Shown piece by piece: positions 8,739-12,284 of a DNA stretch of 12,284 nt (position 1 is the first letter of the stretch; each line of letters starts with the position of its first letter). The position numbers and the translations under genes were made by a program. The notes beneath the pieces are model-generated. The model was not told the origin of the DNA. It saw only the letters and a list, made by a program, of their open reading frames with translations, and did not search any database. The DNA is from an uncultured Muribaculaceae bacterium (lineage in GTDB: Bacteria > Bacteroidota > Bacteroidia > Bacteroidales > Muribaculaceae): NCBI GenBank assembly GCA_938039795.1, contig CALHWU010000034.1, positions 1 to 12,284 of the forward strand, given 5' to 3'.

Positions 8739-8770
8739 GAGGCGTCGTGTCAGGTCTGACACAACGCCTC
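8739..8770 (-). terminator. 15-bp hairpin after purT, probable transcript end
   Basis: In the minus-strand transcript GAGGCGUUGUGUCAG pairs with CUGACACGACGCCUC, separated by two bases (in practice a 4-base loop). The single imperfect position is a U-G wobble in this strand but a C-A mismatch in the plus strand, so the structure is built for the purT direction. It starts 24 bases after the purT stop. No T-run follows, so a standard intrinsic terminator is not proven. Confidence 0.6.
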
Positions 8771-8794
8771 GCATTCATTCAAACAGTTCGCTTT

Positions 8795-9985
8795 TCAGCG
8801 GGGGAGCACGTTGACCCTGAGCTTGTCATAAGCGCGGTCGGCTTTAGCACGGGCCTCTTCAAGGGTGTCGGCAGTGGCGAGTATCACACCCATGCGGCGA
8901 TGTCCCTTGATTTCAGGCTTGCCGAAGATGCGCATCTGTGTGCCCGGCTCTTCGAGCACCCGTTCAAGCGAGTCCATTTCGATCTTGTCTGTGTCACCCT
9001 CTACCACGACAGCCCTTGAAGCCGATGGGCCGAAGAAGCGGATCTCCGGCACCGGAAGTCCGAGCAGGGCGCGTGCATGGAGCGCGAATTCACTCAGATC
9101 CTGAGAGATCATTGTGACCATGCCGGTATCGTGGGGGCGGGGAGATACTTCGCTGAATATCACGTCGTCGCCTTTGATGAAGAGCTCCACGCCGAATATG
9201 CCGTAGCCGCCGAGGGCATCTGTCACTTTGCGGGCGATCTCGCGGGCCTTTTCAATCGCAGCGGCCGACATCGGCTGCGGCTGCCAGGAGTAGCGGTAAT
9301 CGCCTTCAACCTGTATGTGGCCAACCGGTTCGCAGAATGTAGTGCCTGAGCAGCTTCTTACGGTGAGCAGTGTGATCTCGTAATCGAAATTGACGAATCC
9401 CTCCACTATCACGCGTCCGGCGCCTGCACGTCCGCCTTCCTGAGCTACATGCCAGGCATGGTCGATCTCGTCGGCACTCTTGATGGTGGATTGCCCGTGA
9501 CCCGAAGAACTCATGATCGGTTTTACGACACAAGGTATCCCTACGGCCTCTACGGCGGCTTTGAACTCGTCGTAGTCGGAGGCGAAACGATAGTCAGAGG
9601 TCTTGATGCCAAGCTGTTCGGCAGCAAGCCGTCGTATTCCCTCGCGGTTCATTGTGAGCCATGCGGCATTAGCTGTTGGAGTGACGTGATAGCCTTCGGC
9701 CTCAAGCTCTTTGAGCACCGGAGTGGCTATGGCTTCTACTTCCGGGATGATATGATCCGGTTGTTCAAGCTCGATAATGCGGCGCAGTTCGGCTCCGTCG
9801 AGCATGTTGAACACATGGGAGCGGTGAGCCACCTGCATGGCAGGAGCGTTGGCATACTTGTCGCACGCCACTACCTCTACGCCGAAGCGCTGAAGCTCAA
9901 TAGCCACTTCCTTGCCTAACTCGCCGCTGCCGAGCAGCAACGCCTTGCGACCAACGGGGGTCATAACAGAACCGATTTTTGCCAT
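8795..9985 (-). CDS. purT: Formate-dependent phosphoribosylglycinamide formyltransferase (PurT)
   Basis: Catalyses the third step of purine synthesis using formate and ATP: GAR to formyl-GAR, via formyl phosphate, without 10-formyl-tetrahydrofolate. At 396 residues it matches the usual length (E. coli about 392), and family segments run throughout: LLLGSGELGKEVAIE near the N-terminus (N-terminal ATP-grasp subdomain), DKYANAPAMQVAHRSHVFNM, LTMNREGIRRLAAE, VVKPIMSSSGHGQS (ATP-grasp binding loop), GGRAGAGRVIVEGF, GYGIFGVELF and FSEVSPRPHDTGMVT (metal- and ATP-binding part), ending with FGKPEIKGHRRMGV. The ATG at 9985 is the natural start. It has a consensus Bacteroides promoter upstream (10037-10068) and a hairpin downstream, so it looks like a single-gene unit. 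No other purine genes are near. Formate would come from fermentation; that link is inference. Confidence 0.96.
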   Translation of the reverse strand: MAKIGSVMTPVGRKALLLGSGELGKEVAIELQRFGVEVVACDKYANAPAMQVAHRSHVFNMLDGAELRRIIELEQPDHIIPEVEAIATPVLKELEAEGYHVTPTANAAWLTMNREGIRRLAAEQLGIKTSDYRFASDYDEFKAAVEAVGIPCVVKPIMSSSGHGQSTIKSADEIDHAWHVAQEGGRAGAGRVIVEGFVNFDYEITLLTVRSCSGTTFCEPVGHIQVEGDYRYSWQPQPMSAAAIEKAREIARKVTDALGGYGIFGVELFIKGDDVIFSEVSPRPHDTGMVTMISQDLSEFALHARALLGLPVPEIRFFGPSASRAVVVEGDTDKIEMDSLERVLEEPGTQMRIFGKPEIKGHRRMGVILATADTLEEARAKADRAYDKLRVNVLPR

Positions 9986-10036
9986 CTGCGATATGTGATT
10001 TGTAAAGTTGATTGGTCAGGTGATTGAAATATTACG

Positions 10037-10068
10037 CAAAGTTAATGATTTGTCGGCTCCGGCGCAAA
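10037..10068 (-). promoter_or_regulatory. purT promoter, Bacteroides primary-sigma type
   Basis: On the minus strand TTTG (10068-10065) is followed by exactly 20 bases and then TAACTTTG (10044-10037). This matches the Bacteroides consensus TTTG-N19-21-TAnnTTTG fully. Transcription would start near 10030, giving a leader of about 45 bases before the purT ATG at 9985. It lies in the 118-base gap after the chimeric ORF, so purT need not depend on read-through from it. Confidence 0.75.
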
Positions 10069-10103
10069 TCCGCGACCATATAAGGCCCGCGAAACTCTTC
10101 AAA

Positions 10104-11045
10104 TCATTCGCCGAGATATTCGCTGAAGAATTTTTCAATCGAGGCAAAGGGGATGATGTCTTTCTGATCATACAGATCCGTGTGGCTTGCTCCGGGTATG
10201 ACCATAAACAGTTTGTTGTTCTCCTTACCTGGGATTACGGTGAGTTTCCTGTATGCATCGCTGCCGAAATAGAACGAGTGGGCTTTCTCTCCGTGAATAA
10301 TCATGACGGCATTCTCAATCTCATCGGCACGGCTCATCAGGGGGAAATTTATCCAGGGAATTGTGGCTGTAACGTTTCGTCCGCCGTTGGAGTTGAGCGA
10401 GCGGGGATGATAGCCGCGCTGTGTTTTGTAGTAGTCGTGATAGTCGCGGAGGAACTTGGGGGCGTCGTCGGGTAAAACGTCGGGAACGCCGCCGCCGAGT
10501 TTCGGGGTGCCGTTGATGTAGTCCTCGGTGCGCTGTGCGGCCAATCTCTCGCGCAGAGCATTGCGGGCTTCGGCATTGTCGTCGGCGTCAAAATAGCCGT
10601 TGGAGTCGACGCGGCTCATGTCGTACATCGTGGATGCAAGAGTGGCCTTGATCCGTGGATCCGCGGCTGCCGCGTTAATAGCCCCATCGGGGAGTCTGTC
10701 GGTATTCGGTCTGATCCTGTTTATCGACAGTTTGCTGTACATTTCTCTCAGGAAACTGCGTGTGAACATCAGAAAAATTCCGCAATAGCGTTCTCCCCGA
10801 TAAGTCTTCTTATACATGGTGATGTGGTGATCACGCGGTATGAACACGCATTCACCTTTTCGCACACGTATTTGTTCAGCGCCGTTGTCGAGAATCATCT
10901 CGCCCGAATAGACATAATTGAGCGCAAACTCCCGTGAACGGTGAATGCATCCGCTCAGATCATCATAAAAGAAGCTGTAAAAAACATTGTTGTAGTTGAA
11001 TATCAGCTTCATCGGGCCATGATCCTCTTTCCGGTCTATTGCCAT
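10104..11045 (-). CDS. Chimeric ORF: AraC-type sensor domain joined to the C-terminal half of an alpha/beta hydrolase
   Basis: The 313-residue frame is a join of two unrelated protein halves. Residues 12 to about 118 look like the N-terminal ligand-sensing domain of a Bacteroidetes AraC-family regulator: FALNYVYSGEMILDNG, RKGECVFIPRDHHITMYKK and GIFLMFTRSFLREMYSKL. The expected helix-turn-helix domain is absent. From about residue 121 (GAINAAAADPRIKATLAST) to the end it matches the C-terminal half of DLH/YcjY-like hydrolases: STMYDMSRV, FLRDYHDYYKTQRGYHPRS, MIIHGEKAHS and IPGASHTDLYD. The catalytic His287 and the HGEKAHS acid-loop region are kept, but the GxSxG or GxCxG elbow that should sit just before INAAAADPR is missing, so esterase activity is not expected. 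The join maps to about 10680-10700. Start could be ATG 11045 or ATG 11012 (MKLIFNYNN). It lies 29 bases downstream of the broken lon gene. A deletion fusing two neighbouring genes is the simplest reading; assembly error is possible. Confidence 0.75.
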   Translation of the reverse strand: MAIDRKEDHGPMKLIFNYNNVFYSFFYDDLSGCIHRSREFALNYVYSGEMILDNGAEQIRVRKGECVFIPRDHHITMYKKTYRGERYCGIFLMFTRSFLREMYSKLSINRIRPNTDRLPDGAINAAAADPRIKATLASTMYDMSRVDSNGYFDADDNAEARNALRERLAAQRTEDYINGTPKLGGGVPDVLPDDAPKFLRDYHDYYKTQRGYHPRSLNSNGGRNVTATIPWINFPLMSRADEIENAVMIIHGEKAHSFYFGSDAYRKLTVIPGKENNKLFMVIPGASHTDLYDQKDIIPFASIEKFFSEYLGE

Positions 11046-11074
11046 GATCCGTTTATTGTAGATATGGCATGAGG

Positions 11075-11770
11075 TCAGGCGGGGAGCAGGGCGAGATCAA
11101 ACACTTGACTTGCATCGGAAACATAATGCACGTTGAGCCCTTCGATGTACACCGGCAGTATCTCGTCGACATCCTTGCGGTTGGCTTCCGGGAGAATGAC
11201 GTCGGTTATGCCGGCACGCTTTGCCGCGAGTATCTTCTCCTTGACCCCACCGATCGGGAGCACTTTGCCCCGTAGAGTCAGCTCGCCGGTCATCGCCACC
11301 CGAGGCTTCGGTCGGCGTCCGGTCAGAGCCGATACAATTGATGTGGCCATCGTGATGCCTGCCGACGGGCCATCCTTGGGTATTGCGCCTTCCGGCACGT
11401 GGATATGCACGGCGCGGTCGGTCAGAGCATCGTCGGCGATACCGAGAGCAGATGCGTGGCTTCTTACATGCTGCAGGGCTATTGATGCCGATTCTTTCAT
11501 GACATCGCCGAGTTTTCCTGTCAGAGTCAGACGCTCGCCTTTCGACGGCGACAGTGATGTCTCCACATATAGTACGCATCCGCCTGCTGCGGTCCATGCC
11601 AGGCCTGTTATGACCCCTGCATAATCATTGCCCTCATAGCGTTCGCGGGTATATGGCGCAGCGCCGAGCAACGCGGTCAGATCAGAGGTGTCGACAGGGC
11701 TGGGCCACGATTGTCCGCTCACTTTACGCAGAACGATTTTGCGCACGATTGACGCCAGGCGCTTTTCGAG
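11075..11770 (-). pseudogene. lon: Lon protease, proteolytic half (frameshifted from the AAA+ half)
   Basis: This is the C-terminal Ser-Lys protease domain of Lon, the ATP-driven protease that removes damaged and regulatory proteins. Homology begins at LEKRLASIVRKIV (from 11770), in a different frame from the upstream half. A GTG at 11746 could start a 223-residue ORF, but it is only an internal Val codon of the family. Numbering from it, GVITGLAWTAAGG (45-56) is the usual domain entry, HIHVPEGAIPKDGPSAG ends at 130 with catalytic Ser128, and GGVKEK carries catalytic Lys169. The end (VFDLALLPA, TGA at 11077-11075) is a normal Lon C-terminus. All active-site residues are intact, so the lesion is confined to the join. 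The piece lacks its ATPase and would not be expected to degrade proteins on its own. Confidence 0.88.
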
Positions 11771-12284
11771 CTTTCGCCCGTATAAGTGTCGATCAGCGCC
11801 CCCATGGCCTCGTCTGTGATATTGACGTCGTCGGCAGTCAGACCCGCTTCAGCCACAAGACGCGGGAGCAGATGCCGACGTGCGATCTCCGTCTTTTCTT
11901 CGGGAAGATAGCCTGAAATGTCGATGATCTCCATTCGGTCGATAAGAGGAGCCGGAATGCTCGAAAGAGTGTTGGCGGTAGCGATGAAAAGCGTCTGCGA
12001 CAGGTCGAAATCCACATCCACGTAATTATCATGGAAGCGGCAGTTCTGCTCCGGATCGAGCACTTCGAGAAGCGCCGAAGAGGGATCGCCACGGAAGTCG
12101 GAACCTATCTTGTCGATCTCGTCGAGAAGAATCACGGGATTGCTTGATCCGCATCGCCGCAGAGCGTCGATGATGCGTCCGGGCATGGCTCCGATGTAAG
12201 TGCGCCGGTGTCCGCGTATTTCGGCTTCGTCATGTAGTCCTCCGAGAGCCACGCGGCGGTGTTTACGACCGAGAGCTGTGGCGA
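11719..12284 (-). pseudogene. lon: Lon protease, AAA+ half, partial at window edge and frameshifted at its 3' end
   Basis: The frame is open to the right edge (ATALGRKHRRVALGG), so the N-terminal substrate domain and Walker A motif lie outside. Visible Lon segments are DEAEIRGHRRTYIGAMPGR, VILLDEIDKIG (Walker B), RGDPSSALLEVLDPEQN, LFIATANTLSSIPAPLIDRMEII (sensor 1 and the Arg-finger region), SGYLPEEKTEIARRHLLP. Homology stops after ALIDTYTGES at about 11771; the frame then reads unrelated residues (SKSAWRQSCAKSFCVK) to a TGA at 11721-11719. In intact Lon, ES is followed by GVRE-LE, and LEKRLASIVRKIV is present immediately after, in another frame. About 13 bases are therefore missing, including the Arg of GVR that I recall as the sensor-2 residue. 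Direct evidence of a broken gene, unless it is a sequencing or assembly error. Confidence 0.9.

Noticed and set aside
10069..10103. Possible terminator after the chimeric ORF
   Set aside because: Only weak, short pairing (CGCG arms) is visible and no T-run follows.
11755..11790. Programmed ribosomal frameshift in lon
   Set aside because: No canonical X-XXY-YYZ slippery heptamer is in phase at the join, and the conserved GVRE residues are missing as well, which slippage would not restore.
1..12284. Mobile elements, CRISPR arrays, defence systems, tRNA or rRNA genes
   Set aside because: No transposase, integrase, terminal inverted repeats, regularly spaced repeats or tRNA-like cloverleaf could be recognised on either strand.

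Overview
The window looks like chromosomal DNA of a Bacteroidales bacterium, most likely Muribaculaceae-like. The reasons are a ParC subunit of the Bacteroidetes type, a DUF3316-like exported protein, a PMCA-type Ca2+ ATPase of the Bacteroides kind, a C-terminal piece resembling the Bacteroidetes GH3/serine-hydrolase fusion proteins, and a promoter matching the Bacteroides TTTG-N20-TAnnTTTG consensus. Coding density is high, no gap reaches 300 bases, and I see no tRNA, rRNA, CRISPR array, insertion sequence or phage gene. The family, genus and taxon statements come from remembered protein families, not from a search.

Left half (+ strand, 1-5951): the 3' part of a serine hydrolase (beta-lactamase fold) whose frame is open to the left edge; parC, 27 bases further on; a DUF3316-like exported protein whose ATG shares one base with the parC stop; and an S41-family lipoprotein peptidase overlapping that gene. 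The last three are packed tightly enough to be co-transcribed. Right half (- strand, 12284-5943): a lon gene split into two frames, a chimeric ORF, purT with a clear promoter, and a P-type Ca2+ ATPase that converges on the S41 gene with a 9-base overlap. A perfect 12-bp hairpin lies at that convergence.

Most of the window is ordinary housekeeping DNA and I do not see a new multi-gene system. The stretch 10104-12284 is the part worth attention, because it holds two independent-looking lesions. First, lon is frameshifted exactly where the family has its conserved ES-GVRE-LE segment, consistent with a 13-base deletion. Second, the next gene is an in-frame join of the N-terminal sensor half of an AraC-type regulator to the C-terminal half of an alpha/beta hydrolase; it has lost both the DNA-binding domain and the hydrolase nucleophile. 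These may be real gene decay and rearrangement, or errors in an assembled contig; the sequence alone cannot decide.
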